From an uncultured Clostridium sp. (GTDB taxonomy: Bacteria > Bacillota > Clostridia > Lachnospirales > Lachnospiraceae): 22,082 bases of DNA. This document shows positions 1-7,786 of the stretch, piece after piece; the stretch's first letter is position 1; each line of letters starts with the position of its first letter. The stretch covers positions 1-22,082 of the forward strand of contig NZ_URHZ01000087.1 of assembly GCF_900547735.1 (NCBI RefSeq), written 5' to 3'. The notes under the pieces are model-generated. The model searched no databases. It had not been told where the DNA came from and saw only the letters and a list, made by a program, of their open reading frames with translations. The translations under genes and the position numbers were made by a program.

Positions 1-51
1 TCCCGAACCCCGACCGTCCCGGCGGCGTTCTCATTCCTCAATTAAATCCCT
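1..51. repeat. Left arm of window-flanking inverted repeat
   Basis: The first 51 bases match the reverse complement of 22014-22064 at 47 of 51 positions. The core 8-37 matches 22028-22057 without a mismatch over 30 bp. The outer part is G/C-rich and the inner part A/T-rich. No gene occupies it. What lies outside is not visible, so a target-site duplication cannot be tested. A dispersed repeat at which an assembly contig stopped is as likely as a true element end. Confidence 0.9.
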
Positions 52-81
52 ATTTTATTTACGCATTCGTTTGTCCTGAAC

Positions 82-112
82 AAAAATGATAAGGGATAGA
101 ATTATCATTTTT
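82..112. other. A/T-rich hairpin in the left gene-free stretch
   Basis: Arms AAAAATGATA (82-91) and TATCATTTTT (103-112) are perfect complements around an 11-base loop. A second short palindrome, GATTTCCAGGAAATC, lies at 195-209. The stem has almost no G/C, so it is a poor terminator. Otherwise 52-228 shows no gene or clear promoter. It may be degraded sequence upstream of the broken Rpn gene. Confidence 0.35.
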
Positions 113-228
113 ACTGTGCTATACTAATTTCAAAGCATATTATTTCTTAACATTTCAAGCGGAAAGCCGCGTCTTAAGTCATTTCTTAAACTTAGATTTC
201 CAGGAAATCTTGATGCCTTGCAGAACCC

Positions 229-545
229 TATTTTATTATGCAGAGAGGTTTCCGGGATATCGTTGAGCGGTGGAAGAGTGTATCAGGGACAATGTGCTGT
301 CAGAGTTCCTGAAAAACAACAGAGCGGAGGCGATGAAAGTGAGCATTTATGAGTATGACGAAGAAAAGACGATGAGGCAGATGCGGGAAGAAGGCAGGCA
401 GGAAGGGCGTGAAGAAGGTGAGATGTCCTTTGCCATACTGACAAAAAAACTGTTGGAAGACTCCCGTCAGGAGGATTTGCTCAGAGCGGCGGACGACCGG
501 GAATTCCGGGAAAAGCTTTACCGGGAATATGGGTTGAAGGAATAA
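229..545 (+). pseudogene. 3' remnant of an Rpn-family (PD-(D/E)XK) nuclease/transposase
   Basis: From 270 the frame reads VEECIRDNVLSEFLKNNRAE, then SIYEYDEEKTMRQMREEG, a charged E/G/R-rich stretch and a tyrosine-rich end (EYGLKE). This matches my memory of the C-terminal tail of Rpn-type recombination-promoting nucleases (putative transposases), normally about 300 residues. The catalytic PD-(D/E)XK core is absent. In the frame one base over, 238-270 reads MQRGFRDIVER, which would join naturally to AVEECI. A net frameshift near 268-270 is therefore likely. The alternative is a short ORF from the GTG at 270, which has no ribosome binding site and an in-frame TGA at 264-266. These families are multicopy, so this is probably a decayed mobile remnant. 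The upstream limit is uncertain. Confidence 0.6.
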
Positions 546-662
546 AGGAGTAACTGGCTAATACTGCAGTAAAATTTTCTGCCATGGTAATTTACGTATC
601 AGGTATCAGCCTTGAAAGAAAAATTCCGGAATTTTCGCCAGGGAGCTGATGGAGGGCGCATA

Positions 663-1406
663 ATGAATATGAACTTTATAAGGGAAGTGCAAGTACGCCA
701 GGAGTGCCTTTCCGAGGATTTCTATATCCGGCAGATACCGGCGCTGGCTGAATTACCGGAACTGGTCCTGGAAAATCCGATGACATTTCTGGTGGGGGAG
801 AACGGGAGCGGTAAATCCACATTGCTGGAGGGGATTGCGGTGGCCTGGGGGTTCAACCCGGAGGGCGGGACGAGAAACTTCAACTTTTCTACCCGTGACA
901 CCCATTCGGAGCTGGGACAGGCCATCCGGCTGGTCAAAGGCATAAGAAAACCCTCAGATGAATTTTTTCTGAGGGCGGAGAGTTTCTATAATGTGGCCAG
1001 CCAGATTGATGATTATGAGGAGGAGAGAAGCGGCTATCTCCAATATTATGGAGGAAAGTCTCTGCATTGCCAGTCGCATGGGGAAAGTTTTCTGGCCCTG
1101 GCGCAGAACCGATTCCGTTCGAGGGGGCTCTATCTTCTGGATGAGCCGGAGGCGGCGCTGTCTCCTCAAAGACAGCTCACACTCCTGCTTGCAATCTACA
1201 ATTATTTGAAAAGCGGCGCTCAGTTTATCATAGCGACCCATTCCCCCATTCTGCTGGGAATTCCGGAGGCTGAGATCCTTTCGCTGGATGACGGTTATAT
1301 CCATCCCATTTCTTACGAGGAAGCGGACTGTTTCCAGGTAATGGAGATGTTTATCAACAACAGGGAGGTCATGCTGAAACGCCTGCTTTCCGATGACAAT
1401 GGATAA
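663..1406 (+). CDS. AAA family ATPase (small, ABC-like ATP-binding protein)
   Basis: A cytosolic ATPase of 247 residues. Walker A is GENGSGKST (residues 45-53), a signature-like SHGESFLAL lies near 138-146, Walker B is LYLLDEPEAAL (about 156-166), and the H-loop is in IIATHSPIL (His about 193). The order and short spacing fit the stand-alone predicted ATPases related to SMC/ABC heads (COG3910-like), not a transporter NBD: there is no permease neighbour. The ATG at 663 is preferred because GGAGGG lies 7 bases upstream; an upstream in-frame TTG at 612 lacks a site. The role is unknown. Such proteins sometimes belong to defence or toxin modules, but no partner gene is present here. Confidence 0.8.
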   Translation: MNMNFIREVQVRQECLSEDFYIRQIPALAELPELVLENPMTFLVGENGSGKSTLLEGIAVAWGFNPEGGTRNFNFSTRDTHSELGQAIRLVKGIRKPSDEFFLRAESFYNVASQIDDYEEERSGYLQYYGGKSLHCQSHGESFLALAQNRFRSRGLYLLDEPEAALSPQRQLTLLLAIYNYLKSGAQFIIATHSPILLGIPEAEILSLDDGYIHPISYEEADCFQVMEMFINNREVMLKRLLSDDNG

Positions 1407-1459
1407 CAACTGATAAGTTAACCAGCTCCTGACGATGAAAAGTGCTGCACGGATTGTAT

Positions 1460-1479
1460 CAGTAACTCGTTACTGTTTT
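1460..1479 (+). terminator. Probable rho-independent terminator of the ATPase gene
   Basis: CAGTAAC and GTTACTG form a short perfect stem with a tight loop, followed by TTTT (1476-1479). It sits 54 bases after the ATPase stop, between convergent genes. The stem is short, so efficiency may be modest. Confidence 0.5.
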
Positions 1480-1504
1480 CAGAAGAGCAGTAAGGAGCAG
1501 CTTT

Positions 1505-2179
1505 TCAGGCATCCTTGTAGAGAATAAGAAATAATGAGGATTCATCTGTCTCGTCGATTTCATAACGGCAGCCCGCAGATTCACCCAGAGCGGTTAAATC
1601 ATCCCGGAAAAGTGTGACTGCACAGAACCCGTCTTTACAGTAAATCATTCCGTCTTTCGTTTTCTCCTCATCCAATTCTCCGAGGAGCCCTTTTCGGGCC
1701 TGTTCCCGGAACCATTCAAGGCGGGTATCCCAGATTTTCTCACTGTAGGTGCTGAAATAAGCGGTGCCGCCCGGTTTCAAAGAGGACAGGCATCTGTTTA
1801 TGAGTTCTGCCGGATTTCCCTTAACGGCGGACAGGCCATTCTGCAGACAGACCACAATATCAAATTCTTCATGGAAGTCCAGCTTATAGGCATCCATCGG
1901 TAAAAGGCGGCAGTTAGTGCAGTCCTGTAAGTAGAAATTTCCGAACAGTACCGAATCCTCAGAAATCTCGATGCCTGTGACAAAGGCTGCGGCGGGAGCG
2001 AGTTCCCGCATAATGCGTCCGTATCCGGCGCCGATTTCAAGAATGTGTTCGGTTCCGGTCAGCCTTTTTTTGACATAGTCTGTTTCGGCCCTCAAATACT
2101 GTTCGATTCTCGGGATGCCGGTTTGATAAACCTGATACAATCCGTTTGCATTAAGGTTTTCCTGGTAATAATTTCCCAT
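1505..2179 (-). CDS. Class I SAM-dependent methyltransferase
   Basis: 224 residues with a Rossmann-fold methyltransferase pattern. Motif I is HILEIGAGYGR (about residues 46-56), the acidic end of strand 2 is VTGIEISED, a motif-II-like MDAYKLDFHEEFDIVVC follows, and SSLKPGGTAYFSTYS is motif III. The substrate cannot be read from sequence; small-molecule methylation is typical of this type (Methyltransf_25/11-like). The start at 2179 (MGNYYQ) is chosen because AAAGGAG sits 7-8 bases upstream. Earlier in-frame codons up to 2209 overlap or precede that site. The gene is convergent with the AAA ATPase, and its upstream region is an unusual 19-bp tandem repeat. Confidence 0.82.
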   Translation of the reverse strand: MGNYYQENLNANGLYQVYQTGIPRIEQYLRAETDYVKKRLTGTEHILEIGAGYGRIMRELAPAAAFVTGIEISEDSVLFGNFYLQDCTNCRLLPMDAYKLDFHEEFDIVVCLQNGLSAVKGNPAELINRCLSSLKPGGTAYFSTYSEKIWDTRLEWFREQARKGLLGELDEEKTKDGMIYCKDGFCAVTLFRDDLTALGESAGCRYEIDETDESSLFLILYKDA

Positions 2180-2200
2180 TTTCATTCTCCTTTCTCTTTG

Positions 2201-2316
2201 TTCAAACAAGAATTCTTTACATTAGTACATATTTTTTATATTCGTACAAAATCCTTTCATTGATTCCAATTTTTCATATTAATACAAAATCTTTTCCCTT
2301 ATACAGAATTTTTTCA
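2201..2316. repeat. Degenerate 19-bp tandem repeat upstream of the methyltransferase
   Basis: Five units in exact 19-base register begin at 2222, 2241, 2260, 2279 and 2298. The plus-strand consensus is TTnnTACAAAATTTTTTCA. Units 2241-2259 and 2279-2297 share 15 of 19 bases. A sixth, poorer copy (2201-2219) lies 2 bases out of register. The array fills the gap between the histidine kinase stop and the methyltransferase start, so it covers the presumptive methyltransferase promoter. It could be a series of regulator sites or simple-sequence drift in A/T-rich DNA. Confidence 0.65.
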
Positions 2317-2330
2317 TGAAACAGCACTGA

Positions 2331-3710
2331 CTATGCCTGCTGCAAGGTCAGGGTGATAACAAAACGGCTCCCGCCTTCCGGATTATCATAGACGGCAATG
2401 GTGCCTCCGTGCATTTCCACCAGCTCTTTTGCGATACTTAAGCCAAGTCCGAAATGTTTCTTGTCATTCCGGGAAGAGTCACCGCGGTAGAAACGATCAA
2501 AAATCCGGGATTTCATCTCATCGGGGATACCTTTCCCGCTGTCGGATATCTCAATGACCGTCCGGAAAAGGTCTGAACTGATATGTCTTCCGCCCTCTTT
2601 TCTATACATTTTAAGGGAGATGGATTTTCCATTCTGAGTATAAGAGACGGCGTTGTCAAGGAGGATGGCAATAACCTGCTGGAGCCTCTGCTTATCGGCC
2701 AGAAGAGGGGGCAGTGGTTCCTCGGGAAGCGCCAGGGTGAGGCTTATATTTTTCTCCCTGCATATGGGCAGGAACGCCTCATATGCCTCTATCAGAAGCG
2801 TATCAGGCTCGGTCTCCATCCTGTGCAGGGCCCAGGTACCGGCATCGGATGAAGCCAGGAGCAGCATGTCGCCGACCAGTCTTGCCATCCTCTGGCATTC
2901 ACGGTCTGCATTGCCGATGAGCTGTTTCCATGTGATGTGCATGTGATCCGGCGGAATTTCCGTGTCCGTTTCCCGGTCGGGAAGTTTTTCCGACAGTTCG
3001 CCCTGAAGCGCAGAGAGGCTGGAGCGGATCACGGCCAGTGGGGAACGCAGCTCATGGGATGCGGCGGCCACAAACTCGGTCTGTCTTTTCACACTCTCCC
3101 TGGCCGGCAAAAGAGCCCGGCCCGTCAGGAACCAGCTGATAATCAGGATTCCGAACAGTCCCACAGCCCCGGAGAGGGCAAAAAGAGGCAGGCTCTGAAG
3201 CACAAGGGCCAGTCGCGGGGTAATATAGGAAAGGAGCATAAGGCATTTTGCCCCATGATCGGTTGTCAGCACCATGACCCTGCCGTAGTAGGAATCACCC
3301 CGGTTCCCCTTGATACGCAGAAGGGAGGTCTGGTTCATGGATGAAGAAACGGGAGGGTGGCTGGGACTTACTCCCTCCGCACCGGCCGTGTCAAAAGCGG
3401 AGCGGATCAGGGAAGTTCTGTCGGTTGGAGGCGTCCAGGCGCCTGAAAAGAACAGAGGTAACCCATTTTCTTCTATATAAATGACGGATCGGTTCATTAC
3501 CTCGGTCTGTGCCAGATAGGAGTCGCTGATATAGGCGTCCGATTGGATCCGGGAACTGGCGGAAAACCACAGGTTGTTAAAATCGGTGATCTCCTGCTGT
3601 TCCCGGACCGTGATATTGCGGTAGAAGATCAGGGCCAGAAGCAGGAGGAGAATGATGCCGGTAAGGGCGGTATAGAGTATGGTAAGCTGTTTTTGTGCCT
3701 TGCGGAACAT
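2331..3710 (-). CDS. Two-component sensor histidine kinase
   Basis: 459 residues. It has an N-terminal membrane segment (about 8-30), an extracytoplasmic sensor region (31-165) without a recognisable named fold, and a second membrane segment (about 171-195). The H-box is AAASHELRSPL (phospho-acceptor His219). The catalytic domain has an N-box around Asn353 (LLDNAVSYT), G1 at DSGKG (390-394), an F-box at RIFDRFYRG, and G2 at GLGL (421-424). All expected catalytic motifs are present, so it should be active. AAAGGA lies about 7 bases before the ATG. It is co-transcribed with the response regulator just upstream (13 bases apart), and both diverge from the transporter operon at 4677. That makes control of the operon a reasonable inference, not shown. 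Confidence 0.93.
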   Translation of the reverse strand: MFRKAQKQLTILYTALTGIILLLLLALIFYRNITVREQQEITDFNNLWFSASSRIQSDAYISDSYLAQTEVMNRSVIYIEENGLPLFFSGAWTPPTDRTSLIRSAFDTAGAEGVSPSHPPVSSSMNQTSLLRIKGNRGDSYYGRVMVLTTDHGAKCLMLLSYITPRLALVLQSLPLFALSGAVGLFGILIISWFLTGRALLPARESVKRQTEFVAAASHELRSPLAVIRSSLSALQGELSEKLPDRETDTEIPPDHMHITWKQLIGNADRECQRMARLVGDMLLLASSDAGTWALHRMETEPDTLLIEAYEAFLPICREKNISLTLALPEEPLPPLLADKQRLQQVIAILLDNAVSYTQNGKSISLKMYRKEGGRHISSDLFRTVIEISDSGKGIPDEMKSRIFDRFYRGDSSRNDKKHFGLGLSIAKELVEMHGGTIAVYDNPEGGSRFVITLTLQQA

Positions 3711-3723
3711 AATCCCATCCTTT

Positions 3724-4398
3724 CTAAGCTTTTTCCAGGCGGTATCCGACGCCGTGAACCGTTACGATCCGGACGGGAACCTTTAAAGTCGATAGCCTGC
3801 GCCGGATGAAATAAATATAATTGTCCAGATTTCCCTCCTCCACTTCACTGGAAGAACCCCAGACATAGGTCAGGATCATTTCACGGTTCAGTGTCCTGCC
3901 GGGATTCCTGAAAAAATACTCCACCAGGGAAGCTTCTTTTTTAGATAAGGTAACGGAAGAATTCTGATACCGGAGTTCACGCTGTTCTTTCAGGAACATG
4001 AGTCCTTCAAAGATGAGGGCGCGATCGTCTTCAATTCGTCCCGGCCTTCTGGTGACGGCACGGATTCTGGCAAGCAGTTCTTCCACGGCGTAAGGCTTTG
4101 CAATATAATCGTCGGCCCCCGCATCCAGTCCGTTTACGCGGTCGTTCAGTCCGTCCAGGGCAGTGGAAAAGATGGCGGGAGTCTGGATGCCCCGCCTTCT
4201 GAGCGCCTGCAGAAGCGTCAGCCCGTCCATCTCCGGCAGCATGCGGTCAATGATCAGGCAGTCGTAAGCGCTGGAACACGCAAAGAGAAGGCCGTCTGTT
4301 CCACTGTGGCAGATTTCCGTATCGTATCCGGCTTTGTCTAAGGAAAGCCTCAGAGTATCACATAAAACTTCATCGTCTTCTATCAGTAAAATCTTCAT
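3724..4398 (-). CDS. OmpR/PhoB-family response regulator
   Basis: 224 residues. The receiver domain has acidic residues at 7-9 (EDD), phospho-acceptor Asp51 (IIDRMLPEMDG), Thr79 and Lys101 (AKPY). A C-terminal winged helix of the OmpR type ends in VTVHGVGYRLEKA, the usual family ending. It partners the kinase directly downstream. The start at 4398 (MKILLIEDD) is chosen because it matches the family N-terminus. An in-frame ATG at 4416 and an open frame to 4494 give longer alternatives, and no strong ribosome binding site separates them. The likely target is the divergent transporter operon and/or its own promoter in the 4399-4676 gap. Confidence 0.92.
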   Translation of the reverse strand: MKILLIEDDEVLCDTLRLSLDKAGYDTEICHSGTDGLLFACSSAYDCLIIDRMLPEMDGLTLLQALRRRGIQTPAIFSTALDGLNDRVNGLDAGADDYIAKPYAVEELLARIRAVTRRPGRIEDDRALIFEGLMFLKEQRELRYQNSSVTLSKKEASLVEYFFRNPGRTLNREMILTYVWGSSSEVEEGNLDNYIYFIRRRLSTLKVPVRIVTVHGVGYRLEKA

Positions 4399-4477
4399 AA
4401 TTTTATTTCGCCTCATATTTCCGTCTCGGTATGTTACTTTGATATAAAATATCCCTGCTTTTAGTCTAGCACATAAT

Positions 4478-4528
4478 TCTCTAAAAAATCTCAAAAAAAA
4501 TAGGGTGTTTTTCCAGTATTTTTAGAGA
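4478..4528. promoter_or_regulatory. Inverted repeat between divergent two-component and transporter operons
   Basis: TCTCTAAAAAAT (4478-4489) is mirrored by ATTTTTAGAGA (4518-4528), differing by one A/T. It lies in the 278-base gap between the response regulator and the lipoprotein gene. On the minus strand TTGAGA overlaps this region and may be the -35 of the regulator operon. A second short palindrome, TTTCATATGAAA, is at about 4589-4600. The sites could bind the response regulator or form an RNA stem; neither is proven. No convincing plus-strand promoter was found. Confidence 0.35.
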
Positions 4529-4676
4529 TGTGTTCTGTAAAATAAGAGATAACAGTTCAGAGGGAGGTATTCCGCGAGGTGTTTTCATACGATTTCATAT
4601 GAAAAAGAGAAAAACAGGAACCCGGAACGCCGCTCATTCTGAGATGAAACAGATTTAATACAGGGAGGAGAACCAT

Positions 4677-6926
4677 ATGAAGAATAGAGGAACAGGCTGG
4701 ATAAAAAGAAAAGGGAGGACCGCGGCAGCGGCAGCCGGAATACTGGCTGTCGGAGCGATGTCGGTACTGTCTGCCTGCGGCAGCGGAAAAACCTCTACGG
4801 GTGAGATAAGCCAGACTCAGAACGAGAGCACGGCGCCGGGAGGGCAGTCGGCCAAGGGCCGTTATATGGAGGAAGAAATCGCACTGCCGGAGGAAATAGC
4901 CGGTAACGGCTTCGTAGACGTTGTACAAAAAGAAGATAAAAGCCTTGTTTTTTGTATTCCGGATGAGAACAGCAGGGCCAGACTTTACAGCCTGGATTCT
5001 AAATCCGGGTGGACGGAGGGCGAAGCGGTTGCAGAGCCTGAGGGGATAAGGCCCTCGAAGATGATGCAGGATGAAAACGGAATATACTATTATGGAGGCT
5101 TTGATGATAACTACATATTCCATCTATGGACGACGCAGGAGGATGGAACAACACGGGAATTGCTGTCGGATGTCTTTAAGGTACAAGAGGGAAAAGATTA
5201 CGGAATTATCCCTGACTTTATAGCGGCGCTTCCCGGAGAGAGTTTTCTGGTATCCCAGACATCACAGGCTGACATATATCAGTCCGACGGAAGAATGCGT
5301 GCGTCCCTGGCCCAGGACTTTATCGGAATGGATGTAAGAATTCCGGTTTCAGTCTCAGGGGAAGAGTGTTTGACATTAAACAACCAGAAGCTTGTCAGAT
5401 ATAATCTCGAAACGGGAACTCAGACGGGAAGCTATGACCTGCCCGACAAGGGGCGCGACGTGTGGCAGATGCCTGTCTTTACCGATGATGAGGGTTACGT
5501 TTACGTTGCCAGCCAGACCGGTCTTTACCGCACCGGAAGGGACGGCACGGTTTGGGAACAGCTTATCGACGGCAGCCTGAATTCCATGGGACGCCAGGAT
5601 ATGTTTATGAGGAGCTTCTTTAAAGGTCCGGATAATGACTATTACGGAGTCTTTTCAACGGGAGATTCAAGGCTGAAAGTGCTTCACTACTACTATGATG
5701 AGACGGTGGACACGGTTCCGCCGGAAACCCTGACCGTATATGCGCTGAGAGATAATGCCACGGTACGTCAGGCGGCATCCATCCTTCAGAAGAATAATCC
5801 CCAGGTTAAGGTGGATTTCAGAATTGCCGTGGAGAATGAGGAAGAGGAAGTGACGGAGGACGTGATCCGCGCCCTGAATACGGAGCTTTTAAACGGAAAA
5901 GGCGCCGATGTGCTGATATTAGACGGACTGCCGATGCAGACCTATAAAAACAAAGGAATTCTTGCGGATATCACCAGCCTGTTTGAGGCGGATAAGGACG
6001 ATTTGCTGGCCAATGTGAGGAGCAATTTTACGGCCGAGGACGGAAAAATCTATTACATGCCTGCCCGTATTGATGTACCGGTTATTTTTGGGGAACCGGA
6101 AGCGGTAGCCGCATTCCAGGATATCGACAAGATGGCGGCATATGACAAGACTCAGTCCCTTTTCGCACCCGATATCTACGAAAATATAATCAACATGACG
6201 TCATACACCTGCTATAAGGAACTGTTTAATGAAAACGGCACCGTGGACGGCGATGTGCTGGCCCGTTATCTCGCGGCAGTGAAGAACGCCGGGGAAAAAG
6301 GCAATGTCCAGGTAAGTTATGCCCAGGCCGATATGGAACGCTTCATGGTGAACAATACGGTAATTCCAAGAGGATTTGGAAGACAGAGCAGTTACAATGT
6401 TGTGGCAAAACGGTGTGCGGCAGGCGCGGAGATCTTCAATTCGATAGACAGCGCGATGCTTCCTCTGTCGGCGGCGGTGATTGTTAACAGCGAAATTGAA
6501 TCACTCGGAGGAATATACATGCCGAACGTAGTGGCGGGTATCAATGCCTCCAGCCCGAACAGGGAAAACGCCGAGGCATTTATCAAAACTCTGTTTGACA
6601 CCGAAGTGCAGGATGAATCTCTGAGAGACGGTTTCTCGGTGAGAAGCAGCAGCCTTGATAAATGGGCGAAGACGGAGAGCGAGAGCAGCGTTTCCATGAG
6701 CAGCGGAGAGGGAATCTACTTAAGCGGTTCCTGGCCGGTACAGGCGGATCGCGACAAAATTATGGCAATCGTACGCACGGCAAGCATTCCGGCCCTGATC
6801 GATCAACAGATTGTGGATATGATCGTAGACGGCTCCAAAGATTATCTGAATGGAAAAGAAACAGTGGAGGATGCGGTTCAGGCCATTGAGAATAAGATGA
6901 AGCTCTATGTCAATGAGAGGGAATAA
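4677..6926 (+). CDS. Large lipoprotein: propeller-like N-terminal region plus ABC solute-binding domain
   Basis: 749 residues. The signal peptide has a basic start and an alanine-rich core, then lipobox L31-S-A-C34, so Cys34 should be lipidated outside the membrane. Residues 35-340 are rich in short repeated beta-type units (GYVYVASQTGLYRTGRDGT, GIYYYGGFDDNYIFHLW), resembling a beta-propeller. From about 350 (LTVYALRDNATVRQAASIL) the pattern is that of a sugar-type extracellular solute-binding protein, with GADVLILDGLP and GILADITSLFE. Usual family members have 400-450 residues, so the N-terminal half is an addition. GGAGG lies 7 bases before the ATG. It overlaps the first permease gene by 20 bases. 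The ligand is unknown. Confidence 0.85.
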   Translation: MKNRGTGWIKRKGRTAAAAAGILAVGAMSVLSACGSGKTSTGEISQTQNESTAPGGQSAKGRYMEEEIALPEEIAGNGFVDVVQKEDKSLVFCIPDENSRARLYSLDSKSGWTEGEAVAEPEGIRPSKMMQDENGIYYYGGFDDNYIFHLWTTQEDGTTRELLSDVFKVQEGKDYGIIPDFIAALPGESFLVSQTSQADIYQSDGRMRASLAQDFIGMDVRIPVSVSGEECLTLNNQKLVRYNLETGTQTGSYDLPDKGRDVWQMPVFTDDEGYVYVASQTGLYRTGRDGTVWEQLIDGSLNSMGRQDMFMRSFFKGPDNDYYGVFSTGDSRLKVLHYYYDETVDTVPPETLTVYALRDNATVRQAASILQKNNPQVKVDFRIAVENEEEEVTEDVIRALNTELLNGKGADVLILDGLPMQTYKNKGILADITSLFEADKDDLLANVRSNFTAEDGKIYYMPARIDVPVIFGEPEAVAAFQDIDKMAAYDKTQSLFAPDIYENIINMTSYTCYKELFNENGTVDGDVLARYLAAVKNAGEKGNVQVSYAQADMERFMVNNTVIPRGFGRQSSYNVVAKRCAAGAEIFNSIDSAMLPLSAAVIVNSEIESLGGIYMPNVVAGINASSPNRENAEAFIKTLFDTEVQDESLRDGFSVRSSSLDKWAKTESESSVSMSSGEGIYLSGSWPVQADRDKIMAIVRTASIPALIDQQIVDMIVDGSKDYLNGKETVEDAVQAIENKMKLYVNERE

Positions 6927-7755
6927 AAAAGCAGTAAGCAGAAACGGGGCCTGGTTTTTCCTGGCCCCCAGCCTGCTGGGAGTGACAGCCTTTGTTCTGC
7001 TTCCCTTTGCCGATGCTTTCAGGAGATCCTTTTTTGACAGCAGAGGCAAGACATTCGCGGGCCTGAGCGTATATCAGGGGGTTCTGCAAAACCAGGCATT
7101 CCGCCTGGCGGCTGTCAATACGGTGCGGTTCATGGCAGTCGCGCTGCCGCTTCTGATGGTGATTTCTTTTTTTCTGTCTCTGCTGGTTTATCAGTACAGC
7201 CGGAAAAAGAGTTTTTTTAAGACGGTTCTTGTGATGCCGGTGGCTGTGCCTTCGGCGGCGGTGATTCTTCTCTGGAGGATGGTCTTCTGCGAACAGGGAA
7301 TTATTAACGGACTGTTTAAGCTCAATACCGACTGGATATACGGACCATCGTCCTTTACCGTTCTTGTATTTGCCTATCTGTGGAAAAATACCGGGTATCA
7401 GATGCTTCTCTGGCTGGCGGCCCTGGGAGGAATATCGGATGAGCTCTATGAGGCGGCGGAGGTGGACGGAGCCGGATGGCTGCAGAAACTTGTATATGTT
7501 ACAATCCCACAGGTGAAAAAAGCCTCCGGCATGATTCTGTTTCTGGCCGTGATCAATTCTTTTAAAGTATTCAGGGAGGCCTATATTGTGGCGGGTTCCT
7601 ATCCAAATGACAGGATTTATCTGCTGCAGCACCTGTTTAACCACTGGTTCCTCAATCTGGATATACAGAAGATGTGTGCGGCGGCGGTGCTGCTGACGAT
7701 TATCATAGGTGCATTTCTGACACCTTTCGTCGTCAGGGCCGGCCGGGATGAATAA
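6907..7755 (+). CDS. ABC transporter permease, MalF/UgpA type
   Basis: 282 residues with six predicted membrane helices (about 13-35, 66-90, 98-122, 135-160, 205-226, 248-270). The EAA coupling loop is YEAAEVDGAGWLQKLVYVTI, about residues 180-199, the signature of binding-protein-dependent sugar-type importers. It would form the channel with the next gene. The start overlaps the lipoprotein gene by 20 bases (alternative ATG at 6913, 14 bases), implying translational coupling. No ATPase is encoded nearby; sugar importers of this class in Firmicutes often share one MsmK/MsmX-type ATPase encoded elsewhere, which is my inference here. Confidence 0.93.
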   Translation: MSMRGNKKAVSRNGAWFFLAPSLLGVTAFVLLPFADAFRRSFFDSRGKTFAGLSVYQGVLQNQAFRLAAVNTVRFMAVALPLLMVISFFLSLLVYQYSRKKSFFKTVLVMPVAVPSAAVILLWRMVFCEQGIINGLFKLNTDWIYGPSSFTVLVFAYLWKNTGYQMLLWLAALGGISDELYEAAEVDGAGWLQKLVYVTIPQVKKASGMILFLAVINSFKVFREAYIVAGSYPNDRIYLLQHLFNHWFLNLDIQKMCAAAVLLTIIIGAFLTPFVVRAGRDE

Positions 7756-7786
7756 AAAAATTTTTGAGAAGAGGGGGGAGGAAGGA

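Noticed and set aside
612..662. TTG start for the AAA ATPase
   Set aside because: No ribosome binding site; GGAGGG with ATG at 663 fits better and the extra 17 residues look non-coding.
2201..2316. The 19-bp repeat array as a CRISPR
   Set aside because: Units are directly contiguous without spacers, are degenerate, and no cas gene is present.
4557..5123. 188-aa open frame on the minus strand over the lipoprotein start
   Set aside because: Opposite a well-supported lipoprotein with a signal peptide and strong ribosome binding site; no protein-like features.
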